Shown one piece after another: positions 63,159-64,000 of a stretch of 64,000 nucleotides of DNA. Position 1 is the stretch's first letter, and the number at the start of each line of letters is the position of its first letter. A program made the position numbers and the translations under genes. The DNA comes from Alkalibacterium sp049389645 (GTDB lineage: Bacteria > Bacillota > Bacilli > Lactobacillales > Carnobacteriaceae_A). The notes beneath the pieces were generated by a model that was not told where the DNA came from, made no database searches, and worked only from the letters and a program-made list of their open reading frames with translations. The stretch is from contig NZ_CP186540.1 of NCBI RefSeq assembly GCF_049389645.1, positions 2,542,001 to 2,606,000 on the forward strand, read 5' to 3'.

Positions 63159-63893
63159 ATGAAGATTTTACTGGTCGGATACGGCACGATGAACAAACGC
63201 GTAGCCACACTCGCTGAAGAGAACGGACACACCATCGTTGGAGCAGTCTCGCCAACGGACGAAATTGATTGTCCCTATCCTCTCTTTGGGTCCGTCAATG
63301 AAGACTTACCAGAGGCAGATTGTGTGATCGATTTTTCACACCCGACATTAACCAAAGAACTGTTAAGATCTGGTCTCAACGTCCCTATGGTGATTGCGAC
63401 CACCGGTGAAAAAGAGACACTGCTTGCATTGATGGACGAAAAAGCGACAGAGGTTCCCGTGTTTTTCAGCGCCAATATGAGCTACGGCGTCCACATTGTA
63501 ACGCAATTGCTCGAAACCATCGCTCCGCTCATGGATGACTATGACATTGAAATGATCGAAAAGCATCATAATCAGAAAATAGATGCCCCGAGCGGAACGT
63601 TGATCAAATTGCTCGATGCGATCACTGAAAAGGCTCGTCCAGACGCTCAGACCGTTTACGACCGCAGCCAAGTCACCGAAAAACGCGACAAAAAGGACAT
63701 CGGTATTTCAACCATTCGCGGAGGCACCATTGTGGGTGAACATGAAGTGTTGTTTGCCGGTCACGATGAAGTGATTTCCATCAAACATTCAGCCCAGTCC
63801 AAAGATATCTTTGCCCGTGGTGCTTTGAAAGCAGCTGAAAAGTTAATAACCAAAGAAACCGGCTTTTATACGTATACTAACTTAGGAGTGTGA
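63159..63893 (+). CDS. dapB: 4-hydroxy-tetrahydrodipicolinate reductase
   Basis: 244 residues from ATG 63159, one base after the dapA stop; an earlier ATG at 63150 is too near the AGAAAGG site. LVGYGTMNKR is a short, variant nucleotide loop (GxxGxM), then VIDFSHP, and EKHHNQKIDAPSGT in the catalytic part. Confidence 0.94.
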   Translation: MKILLVGYGTMNKRVATLAEENGHTIVGAVSPTDEIDCPYPLFGSVNEDLPEADCVIDFSHPTLTKELLRSGLNVPMVIATTGEKETLLALMDEKATEVPVFFSANMSYGVHIVTQLLETIAPLMDDYDIEMIEKHHNQKIDAPSGTLIKLLDAITEKARPDAQTVYDRSQVTEKRDKKDIGISTIRGGTIVGEHEVLFAGHDEVISIKHSAQSKDIFARGALKAAEKLITKETGFYTYTNLGV

Positions 63894-63896
63894 CCT

Positions 63897-64000
63897 GTGA
63901 AAGACTTTAATCCAGAAGAAATCATCCAATATATCAGCGAATCAGAAAAATCTACGCCAATAAAAATTTATGTCAATACCGAGCTTAAACGAGACGATTT
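63897..64000 (+). CDS. dapH: Tetrahydrodipicolinate N-acetyltransferase, partial
   Basis: Only ~34 codons are inside the window. GTG start with TAGGAG 8 nt upstream, overlapping the dapB end. The start KDFNPEEIIQYISESEKSTP, followed by IKIYVN, matches the N-terminal part of DapH. It indicates the acetylase branch of diaminopimelate synthesis. Confidence 0.85.
   Translation, partial: MKDFNPEEIIQYISESEKSTPIKIYVNTELKRDD

Noticed and set aside
1..64000. tRNA, rRNA or prophage genes
   Set aside because: No cloverleaf-like sequences, rRNA segments, integrase, capsid or lysis genes could be recognised.

Overview
The window reads as chromosome of a low-to-mid GC Gram-positive bacterium of the order Lactobacillales, most probably Carnobacteriaceae (Alkalibacterium/Marinilactibacillus-like). 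The basis is the block order rnc-smc-HAD-ftsY-ylxM-ffh followed by rpsP-khpA-rimM-trmD-rplS, strong AGGAGG ribosome sites with frequent TTG/GTG starts, cre sites, a water-forming NADH oxidase, an arginine deiminase operon, and lactic-acid-bacteria families (SatD, DUF3784, Ltp-type). The genus is inference; no rRNA or tRNA gene was seen. No prophage, IS element or CRISPR array was found.

Layout. 1-8800: glycine-betaine binding lipoprotein (cut by the window edge), membrane-anchored esterase, DUF427 protein, a Fur-box-controlled 10-TM metal-transporter-like protein, an SH3b-M15 peptidase behind a DtxR/MntR-like palindrome, a SixA-CHAD fusion, and two paralogous small membrane proteins. 8800-10730: GH120 beta-xylosidase. 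11588-19732: RNase III/SMC/FtsY/YlxM/Ffh operon. 19900-22760: NADH oxidase and two small proteins. 23336-25843: ribosomal protein and tRNA-modification genes with an L19 leader. 26600-33940: hypothetical protein, OsmC, SatD/DUF3307 pair, an AT-rich membrane protein, and a large M16C protease. 34000-48800: accessory genes (esterase, a gene broken by one stop codon, a Glu/Gln-repeat protein, an Ltp-type protein, patatin, GNAT, macrolide phosphotransferase, NRDE protein, phospholipase D, an orphan isoprenoid-synthase-like protein, SDR). 50500-54110: fruRKA. 54361-59273: arcA-argF-arcC-yfcC. 59776-64000: lysine riboswitch, then aspartokinase-asd-dapA-dapB-dapH (the last cut by the window edge), the start of lysine/diaminopimelate synthesis by the acetylase route.

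The most striking non-genic signal is five intergenic tandem arrays (about 10989-11400, 21608-21915, 25995-26385, 30440-30865, 49975-50347). Each is built from 50-52 bp units, and each unit holds an inverted-repeat pair: a left arm at the unit start and a right arm ending near position 35-41. The arm sequence differs between loci (two arrays share one family in opposite orientation), yet period and architecture are the same. 52 bp is close to five helical turns. I do not recognise this as a named repeat class, and it is my main candidate for an undescribed system.

Functionally, catabolite control (cre at GH120 and arcA), amino-acid sensing (lysine riboswitch, possible ArgR boxes) and metal sensing (Fur box, DtxR-like box) are visible in the DNA. 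Start sites were corrected from ribosome-site spacing where noted.
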